Source: Symsagittifera roscoffensis
Taxonomy: Eukaryota > Xenacoelomorpha > Acoela > Convolutidae
Direction: 5' to 3'
Assembly (NCBI RefSeq): GCF_963678635.1
Contig: NC_087066.1
Coordinates: 24,111,609 to 24,175,608 of the forward strand
DNA length: 64,000 nt
Part shown: positions 12,421 through 24,290 of the stretch, piece after piece
Numbering within the stretch: position 1 is the stretch's first letter
Layout of the letters: the number at the start of each line of letters is the position of its first letter
Program-made: the position numbers and the translations under genes
The notes under the pieces: generated by a model
The model's input: the letters and a program-made list of their open reading frames with translations, nothing else
Databases searched by the model: none
Told to the model about the DNA's origin: nothing

Positions 12421-14243
12421 TCATTATAGGATAACTACTACGCCTAAATTTTCTACTTTTCTATTTTGGCGTAGCAAATAAGGCAAATAATTCCACTCAT
12501 TTTTTTGCGGAAATGATCGAGAGACAATAATTGCTCCAATTAATGGGCTACTAGATTCGAAATAAGTCACTTTTATTTTAAATTGAGTAATGAAGAGTGT
12601 AATCAAATGTTTGTACCCGGATGGTATGATTTTTTTCCAAACAAATTTCAGTGTTTTGACGGAAACTTTTTTATATTCCAAAATATATTGGTTTTGAGCG
12701 CGTTTTGGCATTTGGCGTGAAAGGGGAGAGATTTAAAAAAATGAAAACTTCTTTAAAAAAAAACGATTTAAAAAAACTTCAAATACCTGACACGAGACAA
12801 TCAAAATTTTGAGCTAATTTTACATGCAAATTACCTTCGATTCTTTTTTTTAAACGTTTTTGAGAGTTGAATTAAAAACTAACTTGACCGTAAAGCTTAA
12901 ATTATGAAAATAAGACCAGAATGAATCAAGATGAAAATTTGTCCTATTAAAGCGTGAGCTCAAATTTGAATCATTCCAAATTGAATTGAACCTAGCACTT
13001 TGCTCTTAGTTTTCTTTACCAGACAACCTTAACTGCCTTCTAAGCAAAAACAATTATTCGACGTTGAAGGGCAGTCGGAATATTCATCGATTTGCCCTGA
13101 AACATGCAGGGGCTTTTTTTTTATAAAATCAGACTTTTTTTGAATAACTGACAGAATTACTTGAAGTTTTTATAAATCAGGAAGAAAAGCTACCCGCTAT
13201 TATTGATGTTTTTCACTTTGGTTTGTTAATGGTTTATTGAAATGCAAAATTCTAGCTTTGAAATTTTGACTCTAATCTGCATGCTGTTCTGACTTTCGAA
13301 AAAGGTAAAGCATAGGTGTTCTTAGGTTGTTCCTTGAAAAAATCAATTTTGGCAATCGAATTATGTTGTTCTCGAAATTTTTTCACAGCAAAGAAGATAG
13401 TGAATCCATAATTTGAAAAACAAAAGCAGGTTTTACCTGCGATTGTTTTTTGACTTCTTCTGACTTTTAAAAACTGTAGATTTGGCCAGATTTGTGGCTA
13501 AGTTCTGCTTTCTTTGTTGATTTATGCAAATAATGCTCGAAACGTAACGCACATTTTTATTGTCTCCCCAAGAACTCTCTCGAATTCTAAACTGTTCCAA
13601 ATTTAATTGAAGCCGGGTTATTGTTCATGCTCAATTGTAATGGCGACTCAAAATTTAAAAATTAGTTTTTGGTAATGACAGTCATAATATTTATATTTAT
13701 CAATTTTTTTTCTAAACAAAACTAATTGAAGACCAGTTAATGGGCAATCGAAAACTTCAGGCATTCATGGCTGATGCGTTCACGAAAATTTCAGAACGAG
13801 CAGTTTTGTTTTCTATGTTTGTCTTCGTTTGTCTTCGTTTTCCCGGTTTTCTTCGTTTACAAAACGCATCCTGAAAATTTAGGGTTTCATCAGAATTCAA
13901 TTGTTGTAACTTATCCAACTTCGCTTTTCCCTTGACTGAATAGTTGCGTTTTGCATTAAAAAAACAATTCTAGTTAAATTTTGAGCTCAATTTCAATTTT
14001 CTAGTTTTTTTTACAATTCTAAATGCTAGAAAGTTTTGGCCATCATCGCATCTTCGAGTATCAAGTTTAGTACTTAAAACAGATACAAAAATTTGCTCCC
14101 ATGGTTTTGAAGAGCTTTGGTTTATTGTCAAAAAACAATTGGAACAAAGGACATAAATTATTTCGGGTTTTGTTTTTACTGCACAATATAATATACAGAA
14201 CAACATATGAATAGTGAACACTCAAAGACAAAAAACAGTCAAG
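12421..14243. other. No gene recognised; 3' flank of the GT14 gene
   Basis: AT-rich. The stretch near 13070-13110 (GGGCAGTCGGAATATTCA and onward) resembles the end segment of the CGCG-palindrome repeat. No convincing ORF. The 3' UTR of the glycosyltransferase gene should lie in the higher-coordinate part of this interval. Confidence 0.4.
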
Positions 14244-17200
14244 CTAGCTCAAATTTTTTGATAATTTTGCCAATAAAACTGGCGATACTTTTGCGTCTCT
14301 CTGCGTTTCATTGTGAACCCGTGTATGGTGCCAGGCCATCAGGCAGTCCCATGCAGCAGGCTGAAAATTCCACGGAAATTTGTTTACTGCGAGTCGATTG
14401 CCGTAAAACTTGTTCATAAGTCCCGAAAGAGTTTTCACTCCAATCATGCAAATTTCACGTTTCATGTGACCACTTATACAACTTTTCACGTTGTTTCCGG
14501 TCCATACTTTATAACGTGCTTCGAATGTTATATTTTGCGATACTATTTTTTGGTCAAATTTCGAACAGGGAAACTTGGTATGGTTGTTATATTCCAAAAT
14601 AGCGAATATAGCTTCTTCAGCAAAAGGATATGTTTGGTAAGTTTCAAGAAGTGATTTTGAAACTTTGTTGTTAATTAAGTAATCAACAGCACTGCGACAT
14701 AAACCAACGTGTGTCGACGTTTTGTAAGGCTTGAGGCCGAAGGGAATATTGTCGGGTATTCTTTTCACCTTGCTCACATGTGAATGTGGTTCTGAAATAA
14801 TGAGCCTAATTTAAACAAGGAGAGAAAAAATTGACGGAATAGTCTTGAACAGCATTGTCCAGATTAAAGTAGAGTTGATGTACAGAATGCCATGATTCAA
14901 AATCATAGATAATTACGAATTGGCAAAATTATGTATTAAGACAATAAATCAACGGAAAACTATGAAAAAAATGTATTTGGAAAGGTTTTGCACCCAAAAA
15001 ACTATCATTGATCAAAACCACATAACAAGAAAACTTAACTTACTTTCAATTATATTTCGGCCTCCCAATTTGTTCAAAACTGTAGCCAACTCCAAATTCG
15101 TCACCAATGGAAACTCTTCGCCCGTTAAATTGATGAAATACTTCCACTTGTCTGAATTCTCCAAAAGCTGCCTCATACATGTGAGCTCTGCTTCCACAAG
15201 TGAAAAGTTCCCCCACGCAACACTTACAGGTTCAGCGGCCAAGAAAACGTTTTCCGGGAAACAACTGACAAGATTCTTCATCTGAAAGTGAAAATGAATA
15301 GCATTGGATCATCAATTTTGGAACGTTAATTCAGATTGTGAAACCCAAAGTAATTCTCGAAACAATTATACAGTTTTATCTATCTATCTATATCTATTTT
15401 TCACATTTTATTTTGATGCAAAATCAAACGAAATTATTCAGTTAAGAAATTTTGTTCGTGAATTTGCATTTTTATACACTCAAACATTTTACAGAAAATA
15501 ACCACAAACTACAATGATTTTCTAAGCACAACGTTTTTTAATAGAGTAATATACAAAGCGTTACGCTTTTTTTGTGATCATATTGTGTGATTGCGAAACG
15601 ATAACAGAAGAGTAACCCACCTGAGTAGATCTTGCCACACAAACGATTTTTTTTCAATAAAAAGCCTTATTTGTTGTGTTTTCGACAAAACCCGAAATCA
15701 AGTTGAGTTGTTGTAGCAAAACTTAATTTACTGTTCCAACTTTCGTAACGGAAGTAACGGAACATTTGTGCTCGGGATGAGTTTTTTTTCTTCAGACAAA
15801 TTTCGACTTTTAACTAGCCATTAGCTTAAATTTGATTTCACCTGTGATTTTTTTTTAAAACTTATGGGGGTTCAAAGATTGCTATTTTGACCAATTTGGG
15901 ACAATTAACGCGCGATATATTTCGCGCTATTAACGCGTAGACGGAGATATAATCCGTCTCAGAAATCGTTCCGAATTGGTTGAAGGACTATTATTTGCCA
16001 TAATTGATATGTTACTACGATATGTCACTTTGTACTTTATATGGCGTGTCAGAATGATTTTCATAAAATAAATCTCATACAAAAACATTTTCATTTTGTT
16101 TTTATTACTTTTAATTTTTTCATGTTATTTATCTCCATAGACCTTAGAAGACATTCGGAACATTCAGGGCTTCGCCTTGATATGAGCAGTCTTGTTGATA
16201 TATGAAAACGCTTGTCATGCAATTTTCGAAACGATTATGATAGAGCCTTATAGAATCTTTTGTACATATGGAATTGTATGATAAGCATATGAAAAGCATT
16301 TATGGTCAACCCGGTTATCGGGCGTTAAATACGAGCAACTGTAATTGTTTTGTTTTGTTAATAATGCCTGCCTGCTATAAAAGTTCGCAATGCCAACTAA
16401 TTGAACCATTTTCGACAATCGTAAATTTCCTTACGAAAATAATCAGGTGACAATGTAAAACTAACGCTCATGTTGGTGCTATTTTACTAGAGGAAAAAAA
16501 TCTAATGCTTTTTGTTCCGAATTTCCTAACGAAAGTAACGGAATATTTGCAGTATTTGTGCTCGGGGTGGTTTTTTTTTTCTTCACACAAATTTCGACTT
16601 TTTAACTAGCCATTTTTGACAGAAATTTTTTATGTTATTCAAAAAATATTGCTGTCCTGACCTTGAATTTGAAAAAAATATATATTTTACCTATGATATT
16701 TTTTCTTAAAGTTATGTGGGTTTAAAGATTGCCGTTTTTGGCCAATTTGGGACAATTAACGCGCGATATGTTTTGCGCAATTAACGCGTTAGCGGGACTT
16801 CAATCATAGTAAACAACCCAAATTGATTCAAGGAAGCTTATTTGTCATAATTGATTTGTTAATATGAATGAAACCTATCACTTTGTACTTTCTATGGCGT
16901 GTGGGGGGATAATTTTCACAAAAATTCTCGAGTTAAAATAATTTAGTTTTATTTTTTTTACATTAAGTTTTTTCGCTTTATTACTGCTGCATAGACGTTA
17001 AAAGGCAGTCGGAACAATCAGAGCTTCGCCATGATAAGAGCATCTTGTTTCCTTTGCTTTGTCGCATAATTGAGCGCGTGGGAGATTGTTTGCTGTAAAT
17101 CTAAGGAAATTTGATTTTAGTTGTGACTAAAACTAAAAAATAAGCTCGTAAAATTCAAATGATGCAACTTAATTGTCGGGCCTCATTCGCTTAAAAGTCT

Positions 17201-18966
17201 GAAAGTTTTAAAATTTTAAAATGAAAAAACAAAAGCGAGAATTTGAGTCATTGACTTTGTATCTCATTTCTCATCCCCAAATTCATGTTTGTTGCCTCAA
17301 TTTTCCCTGTTTTTTATGTACAATTGAACTAGAAAAAACATGAACACTAGAAAAAACTTTTTAAAAAATTTCAAAATTTTTGATGAATTTACCAGATAAA
17401 CTTTTATCAAAGGCCAAAGACGGTAATTTTTTGAAATTTTTTTCACCTACTTTTTTTTGTTTCGATTACTGAAAACGGGGAGAATTTTTGAATTCGGAAG
17501 TGTCCTAGTTTTTGGATCTTGTTATTTATTGCCCCCCTTTTGGACCTTGTTAACTAATTCCCCTATGCATGTATTATTTATGACATCCATATTCCTGTAT
17601 AAAATATGCATTTCAAAAAAGTCCAACTTTATTTGGGTTTTTATTTTTGCGCGTTCGTATTTGAATTACTCACTATTTATATTATACCTAGGTAAAAATT
17701 TCGATTAAATAAACTTTTTGAAAATTGTTTTAAGCCATTGGAAATGTGGCAGACGACGTTGAATTTGTGAAAATCGAAATATGGAGGGAAATTGTTAATA
17801 AGATCCTAGTTTTTTACCATTCAAAATCAGGTACCGCAAATAATTGGACTAAGTCGAGTGATTTATCAAGTTGAGGCCATCTTAGTTGTGATTCGAAAGA
17901 CATGATAAAAAAGTTTTTACACAAGTTCCCCACAGTGTCGAAAAAAAACGGTTAAAAATTTTGAGAGTTTAAGTCATTATCGAGCTAGTAAGAAGCAAGA
18001 TTATCGAGCAGGATTATCAAACACGTTATCGTAAAGGCCATTTAAAACACCAAGCGAACGAACAAGAAAGGCGAGTTGTAAGTTTTTATTCAAACCCCGA
18101 AAAATTCTTTTTTTCTATTCAAAAAAAATTTTAAAAAAATTACAGAATTCTTATAATTTTTTCTGTTTTACAAACCATTTTCCGGGAAAAACCGTTGTCC
18201 AGTTTGCCTTTTTTTATTATTACTGCTGAATATGCCTAAGTTTTAGGCTAAAATTTACACACGCATGCACAAAAAACAGCATGCACAAAAAAAAGCGTTT
18301 TGATTCATATTTTTCTGCGTTTAAAACAAAAATTTAGACTCAGTTTTTTTTAGTATAAGTTGTAGCGTTTTACAGAAAACCAACTCACACGATTTTCAAT
18401 ATCCATCAAAAATCATAAATAACTCTTATATCTTGATTTACCAATTTCATGAAGTTGCTGCTTGCTTTTTTGTCCACATGTAAGCAATAAAAATTGTGTT
18501 TCCTGTAGAGTGCAAGTAGCAGCTGTTCCACTTGGTCGAAATTGTGGTAAACAATAATACTAAAAGCCACAGGGAGACTCCTCTCTAAGTCGGTAACAGT
18601 TCCACGGTGAAGAAAACCCTCCCGCTGAATAAAATAGTCGGCACATGCAGGAAACGAACCGTTCTCATTGTAGCGAAGGTTAAATGAGTGTTGATTTATT
18701 TCTAGAAAATTTTTCATTTCAGAATCAGACAGTCCGGGATCCAAAATTTTCGAACATTTTCGCGAAAACTCTTCCAGTTTTGGATTATGACTATCTTTTT
18801 CAACTGGACGCTGATTAATAAAAGAATCGGATAAATGTTTAACGAGTATCGAGTTGTTTGAGAGGTTCACTTTTGATAAAAATGGGGTGTATGTGAAAAT
18901 TAAAGCAATAATACAGGAAACTAAAACTAAAAGGACTCTTTTCAAGTTATACCATTTTCGGCCCAT
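14244..18966 (-). CDS. GT14 core-2/I-branching beta-1,6-N-acetylglucosaminyltransferase family protein, three exons
   Basis: Exons on the minus strand are 18966-18442, 15281-15044 and 14791-14244; together they give 1,311 nt, 436 aa plus stop, in one open frame. Exon 1 ends at TTG|GTAAAT; exon 2 follows ACTTTCAG and ends at GAAA|GTAAGTT; exon 3 follows TTATTTCAG. Introns are about 3.16 kb (phase 0) and 252 bp (phase 1). The protein has a short basic N-terminus, a signal-anchor at about residues 11-27 (LLVLVSCIIALIFTYTPFL), a stem, and a luminal GT14 domain. Family features seen are FSIIVYH, NFYCLHVDKK, VAWGNFSLVEAE, KWKYFINLTGEEFPL, the FAEEAIFAIL segment holding the expected catalytic Glu, and CMIGV. 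Such type II Golgi enzymes add beta-1,6 GlcNAc branches to O-glycans or related chains; the exact acceptor is not predictable here. C. elegans members are the gly-1 and gly-15 to gly-19 group; I cannot say which is orthologous. The gene appears intact. Confidence 0.88.
15044..15281 (-). other. Exon 2 of the GT14 gene
   Basis: It encodes the middle of the glycosyltransferase domain (SCFPENVF through LGGRNIIE). It begins with an in-frame ATG, so on its own it can be mistaken for a small gene. The preceding ACTTTCAG and the exact phase match to exon 1 show it is internal. Confidence 0.88.
15440..15690 (+). repeat. Repeat pair, inverted match to 770-1045
   Basis: Lies inside intron 1 of the GT14 gene. 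It matches 770-1045 in the opposite orientation, including the CDCETITEE-encoding stretch, which here is interrupted by stops. Confidence 0.6.
15735..16195 (-). repeat. CGCG-palindrome repeat, copy 4
   Basis: Within GT14 intron 1. Read on the plus strand it begins with the reverse complement of the GTTACTTTCGTA end near 15740, has CGCGCGATATATTTCGCGC-like sequence near 15908-15927, and ends with the reverse complement of the GACTGCTCAT block near 16190. Confidence 0.7.
16505..17045 (-). repeat. CGCG-palindrome repeat, copy 5
   Basis: Second intronic copy, in the same orientation as copy 4 and about 300 bp from it. It keeps the TGGCTAGTTAAAAAG block, the ACGCGCGATATG centre near 16760 and the CCACACGCCATAG block near 16890-16905. 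Together with copy 4 it mirrors the tandem pair at 3.4-4.4 kb. Confidence 0.7.
17046..18441. other. Remainder of GT14 intron 1
   Basis: AT-rich intronic sequence without a supported gene on either strand. The donor site is at 18441. Confidence 0.6.
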
Positions 18967-18977
18967 GTGTGTTTTAA

Positions 18978-18996
18978 AACGTGTTTCAAAACACGT
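18978..18996. promoter_or_regulatory. 9-bp inverted repeat just upstream of the GT14 start codon
   Basis: The arms AACGTGTTT (18978-18986) and AAACACGTT (18988-18996) are separated by one base and lie 11 bases upstream of the ATG at 18966 (minus strand). It could be a protein-binding palindrome or a 5' UTR hairpin; there is no independent evidence of function. Confidence 0.3.
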
Positions 18997-21137
18997 TAAG
19001 TGGTGCCCAGTGAGTTTTTTTAAGAACTCAGGTGTATAAATGAATTAGTTATAAAAAGGAGATAACTGAGAAATAATCCAAATATTATCAAAAATGCGAA
19101 ACTTAAGCCTTTGCTTGCAACTATCTCACATTTGAAATCAATTTTATTATCATTCATGAACTAGTTTATTTGCGGAATAAATTGAAACTGCTTTTGTTCA
19201 GGTACATTAAATCTGATGACCTGGTTACATTCTAATATGTAAACGACAAAACGTACAGCAATGTAATGGTACAAAGCATAACATTCGAACTTTTACAGGA
19301 TTGCTGTTAAAGGCAAAAAATAACAAGTACAAGTTTATTGACAAAATTCTTACCAAAAGTGGTTTTTTTTAAGGGTTTTCAACTAAAAATTAAAATGATA
19401 ATTATCCTTTCAAAATTGGGTTCATATTACTTGAAGAGCAGGGTATTTATGATTAAAATGCTAAAACGAAGCAAATTTTTGTTATTCATCATGTAAGGGG
19501 GAGGGGGGCTGAAAAGACCTATAAATTCAACCAACTTTTTATTTTCCTTTACACCCATCAATTTACTGAGCTACATAATTGTTGTTTTTCTTTTTTTTTC
19601 AGACCAGGAGAGTCATGAAAAATGAAAGAATGGAGCAGTGAAAATGGAGTTTCCGAATGCTTCATGAATTAATAAGTGAACAAATGGATTATTCAGTGAC
19701 AAGAAGGAACTGTCCAGTTTCATACCGCTTTTTAGAGTTTTTATTTCTTTCAAACCAAGTCCGCATTATTGAAACCGTACTTAAAAAATTCTGGCTATTG
19801 TCCACTTTCCCCCACCATTGAGTTGTGAATTTTGAAACTACTTTATTGTTGTCATAATGCGATGAAACTTGGCATAAATGTAACTATAAATGTAAAAAAT
19901 CAGGCAAATGTTTTGAATCAATAAGTCTGCCTGATCAAAGGTAAGCTGCGCAAACAAAGTAAGAGATGAAACATTAGTCCAAATGGTGAAGCAACAAAAC
20001 GCGTTTTTGAAAATGAAATTGGTCAAAAGCTTAAATGACAAAAGTGTACAAATTTGCACTATTAGTTTTGCCTTATGGGTTGTATATTTCCTGTTGCGTT
20101 AAATAACCTGCGGTTTCCCTTTAAAGCAAAAAAAAATCGTTTCAGCGCAGTTCATTTACTATTTCCTGAAAAATAGCAGAGAGCTGCAAGGTTGGTTGGG
20201 CCGCTCAAAAGACATGTTTAAAAATATTTCGTTTCCTCGCAAATGCGCAGGTACAAAAAAAACACTGTTTATATTATCACAAACTAAAACTAACGCGATG
20301 ACTGAAGTTAATTTTATTGCACAGATGGAAATTAGCAATTTTTTGGATATATAGCTTTGCCTAGAAAAAGGTCCGATAATAGAGCTGAAGACCTGAATAC
20401 ATTCTAAAACGAAATCGCTAAAAGTCGTATGAACCCCGATAATAGACCCCAAAAATGAGAACAAGAAGACAGCTTTTAGACATTGTAATCATGCAACGAT
20501 ATGGCATAAAAATGATAATAAGAAAATTTCAAAATATTATCTATTCCGTAAACACAGAAAATTTCATGAAAAATTTATGATTAGTGTATTTTTGTAGTTT
20601 TATACTTTAAAATTTAGAATGAGTAGCATTTTTGATGAACAAAAAACGCATTTTTGCTCTTTTTTTAATCTAAAACTTTGTCGAAAATGCATTTAAAATA
20701 GTCGAGACAGTAGATCAATCCCCCTCAACACTGTATGGCAGTTTTTTCCAACACGGTTACATTTTTTACGAAAACAATTTCTGGCTCGCCAATCCTAGAA
20801 GTTTGATTAAAAAGTTTTATCGACGTTTGCTCATACAAACTATTATTTACGGGGAAGTTTGCACAGAAAAAGTATTTAAGTTTGACTAAATTGACCATAC
20901 TAAGATTTCAGCAGATCTGAAAAAAATTCCAACAGCTGAGAACATCGAGAAATTTGCATACAAATTATAACTGGTTCCAAGCTCACTGGTTTGAGTCTGC
21001 TATCTGCACTTTAATAGAACGAACAGCAAATAATAAAACAAAATCTATATTTTAGAAAAACAAATGATGCAGTATAATCATATAACTTTTAGTTCAACCT
21101 AACAAAGAGAAGTCTGAAAAATAAATTTCCATAAAGC
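18997..21137. other. Upstream flank of GT14; no gene supported
   Basis: AT-rich. A minus-strand open stretch at 20464-20159 is hydrophobic and vaguely receptor-like, but has no partner exons that I can identify. Confidence 0.4.
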
Positions 21138-21312
21138 AAAAAGCAATATGCACTAGTTATTATGATTTTTTTTCTGTCCTGTCAATTGTTCAGAGGTCAA
21201 AACAACCAGACGTACACTTAAATAAATGAACTTAAATCGATGATTCGCTATATTCTCTTATTTCTCAAGTGTTTGCCTAATTTATTTCACTTAATTTAAA
21301 CTCCGTAGTTTT
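21138..21312 (+). repeat. Dispersed repeat, copy A (partner 28930-29110)
   Basis: Shares with 28930-29110 a GTRTACTAGT-like start, a GGTCARAACAA block, the phrase GATGATTCGCTAT, and an ACTCCGT end. Same orientation in both. Confidence 0.5.
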
Positions 21313-21639
21313 AGCATTGCGCAGCCGGGAGTTATCAAAAACCCATTGGGTATTTTCTGGCAAAAACCATCAGCGGAATCAGAAACGTGGAATCAGCAAC
21401 TAATCCTAAGAATTATGCTAAAAAAACGGTAATAAACTCCAGAAATTTCCATGAAATCCACGCCAGCTAGAAAATCCCCGCCAGCGATAAAAAAATATAC
21501 CGGAACCTAGGAGCGAACTACCAATCGACGTTGAAAGCAACACACAAGTCAGCTACAAGAAACTCAAGAACCAAGAAAACGGGGTGCACTGGAAAAACCA
21601 ATGCATACGCATGAAAAGTCTTGGCCCAACAAGCTGATG

Positions 21640-24090
21640 GCATCTTAGGGGAAGGACGAGGCTGATATGAAAGTACTGAGTATTATATACCTCTGTCTAG
21701 GCAGCGAAAGGCTGAGACATCTTAGTCAGTGCTATCCCAACATAAAGTTTCAGGAAATGACAACCACACTAATCGTTAAGCCGCCAAATGTCTCCTCTTA
21801 TAGAGACGAAATTTCTGCTAAAAAACAGAACAAAAGGGAAAGTCTGGAAAAATTGCACAGGGGCTCAATCGAATTGGTGGTAAAAAGGAATCTTAAGCAA
21901 ACTGCTTGCTAGGACGGCGTTTTAGAGGAGGAAAATATCAGACACCGTTTCAAGGCGAACATGCGTAATGATAAATTTCAGTAGGACCTAAAAACTCAAA
22001 CAAAACGTCGGATTAAGCTTTTGGCGGTCCGATCCGCTGGATAAAAGGTTTCGACAACGGATTGCCGATAAAAAAAAACAAGGACTTTAGGGAGCAGCAG
22101 GACGAAGTACTGAAGTGAAAACAGCCAGTTGGATACATGCAAAGATGCGGCATCAAAAGAAAGAATCATCATGGCAGACGAGGATGAGCTTGTTTCCAGA
22201 AGGAAGACTATCAAAGAAAAACATTGGAGCAGGGGCGGATCTAGGATTTTTTCCAGGGGGGAGGGCGGATTTTGAAAAATTTTCGAAAATTTTGTCGACC
22301 TTCTAAAAACACCTTGTTTTGGTTGAAATTTCAGCGCCGCAGGCAAAATTTGTGAAAAACAGGCGAAAAAAGCGTTTTTTTTGGCACTTCCTGTAAAATG
22401 TTGATAAAAAATCGCGTTTTTTCGGCGCGCGCTCCTCACTCAAAATTAGTATATATGGGCGCCAAAGGCGCCTTTAGAAAAATTTTAAGGTCGGTCGGCC
22501 AAAAATTTGTTTCTTAAAAAGTACCAAAGGGGGGACCCTTTGGGTCGGCAGGGGGTCGAATCCCTGACAGGGAGCGTCCACCCCCGCCCCCCTCCCTAAA
22601 TCCGCCCCTGCATTGGATTACAGGCAACTCTTCTTCATTTGCGGAAATTTTTGGGATTAGAAAACCTACAGCATTTCCGTCAAAGAACAAAAATTGCAAT
22701 AGGTTCACAAAAACGCGGACACTCTGCAAAATTGTGTTACTTTAAGGACCAATCAGGACCAATCGCTGCAAGCACCAATCAGAACCAATCGCTGGACGAC
22801 ACACCGACCAATTCAATGCAGTTGGAGAATACGCATGCAGAAATCTAGACAAAACTAACTTAAGAGGCCATCCAATGAAAGTTCAGGCAAAAGTAACAAC
22901 CTAGCCTTCATTACAGACACATATGGTCATCTACGTCATTTGTAAACAAGAAAACAGCAGCTATGTTCCGGCATTCTTCCAAAAAAGCAAGTATAATTAT
23001 TTTGAATGACGAAGATAAAGCAAATCGAATGGATTGTTACTGCGGATAAAGAATCCCATCAATCGGAAAGTTTATTACACCCACTGAGTCAGGGCATAGA
23101 CAGTAAACACATCATCCTTCATCCTTTTAGACTACAAACGTGCTAACATACTGGACAGAAACGTTCTGCCGCTGATCGGGGTCCATCTGCATCAATAAAA
23201 AAACCAACTGGTAAAGGAGTCAATCTTATTTCCGACAATGAAAACTCGGATGCTCAAATAATTAAATGGTTTATAACAATATAACCAATACTATGTAAAG
23301 TAATAAGAGGAGCAAGAAATCATACGAATTTTTTTGCTGATTACAAAGCAATAGAGCCAAAAACACGCAAGAAAGGTTGAAAAGGAAATAAAACTAATGG
23401 GAGATCAAGGACACATCACTCAAAAGGTTATAAGTCCAATGATATCAAGAGTCAAGGTGGACCATTCCTACACATCGGTGATAGAATTGAAACAAATTGA
23501 TTTGGCAAATCACAAAAAAAAACCCAAATTCCAAAAACTGATGACCGTCTCAACAATTTGTCATAATCAGCACAAATGAAAACAAAACCCGGGTCCGCTT
23601 TTTATTCCGCGATAGCTATTAGGTATGCTCACAACCAAATAAGGCTAACAAAACCACCAGTAACAGTGGAACCTTAGCTTAACAGGAAAGCAAGAAACAT
23701 GATTAAGTCAGTTCAAACTTGGTTTTTACGAGCTGAAAAATATGCCAGCAGAAATGTAAAAGTCATCGAACTTGCGTTGAGCAACTACAAAAACAATTTT
23801 GCTTCTTAGAAGACATAATTATTTCATCCCGCAGTATATGGCTTGCTTTTGTGATCAACGAATGTGGCAAAAGTGCGGTGCAGTGAAAAACAGTTGCGAT
23901 GTTAAACTTCGACACAGAAAAACTTTCAAGCAACTCAAAAGTTTTATGGGCTCACTTCATCACCTGAATAAGTTGATATCCAATCTCGCACACCTGTGTA
24001 CACGACTACAACCAATGGCGACGACATCAAAAATGCTTTTCCAGGGGATAAATCGCACATCAACATTACGTGGTTGTGTGCGGGTTGTTT
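21640..24090 (+). pseudogene. Ancient Ty3/gypsy retrotransposon relic (gag to RT thumb)
   Basis: Plus strand. At 21667-21980 the frame contains RESLEKLH, IELV and IRHRFKANM, which match the conserved pattern of nematode gypsy-type Gag central domains (ESLE-FH, IRD-F--NM). A worn Cys/His stretch, RGHSAKLC, lies near 22720. At about 23925-24050 the frame reads FKQLKSFMGSLHHLNKLI and then NLAHLC, typical of the RT thumb/connection region just after the gypsy RT active site. Much of protease and most of RT, including YxDD, are not recognisable. Many stops and frameshifts occur and no LTRs are visible. A hAT-type MITE is inserted at 22230-22610. The element is unrelated in sequence to the 32 kb element as far as I can see. 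Confidence 0.55.
22230..22610. mobile_element. hAT-type MITE, 381 bp
   Basis: Begins CAGGGGCGGATCTAGG and ends with CCTAAATCCGCCCCTG, giving terminal inverted repeats of about 16 bp with one mismatch. It is flanked by CATTGGAG (22222-22229) and CATTGGAT (22611-22618), an 8-bp target duplication with one mismatch, as expected for hAT elements. It is GC-richer than its surroundings. It encodes no transposase; the interior has GC-rich palindromes such as GGCGCCAAAGGCGCC near 22458. Confidence 0.88.
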
Positions 24091-24119
24091 AAGAAAAACC
24101 TATTTGAAGCTGTTTCAGA

Positions 24120-24290
24120 TTACGGCGCGGGCGCACTCTAATACGTGCACGTGTGAATCGACGGCTACTCTAAAAAGGCACTGTATGAATCGGCGGGCGC
24201 ACTCTTAATAGACAAGGCTTAACTGTGTGGCAGCGTGTGAGTCGGCGGGTGCAAGCTTAACGGGATAGCCGTGTGGCAGTTTTTTAACAT
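24120..24290 (+). repeat. Minisatellite-like GAATCGGCGGGCGCAC repeats
   Basis: Three imperfect copies of a roughly 50-bp unit built on GTGTGAATCGGCGGGCGCAC. The motif is the reverse complement of the core of the 47-bp minisatellite at 27661-27906. Confidence 0.5.

Noticed and set aside
20159-20464. Hydrophobic 101-codon minus-strand frame resembling a nematode chemoreceptor exon.
   Set aside because: No partner exons, no convincing splice sites and no family motif; hydrophobic frames are common in T-rich DNA.
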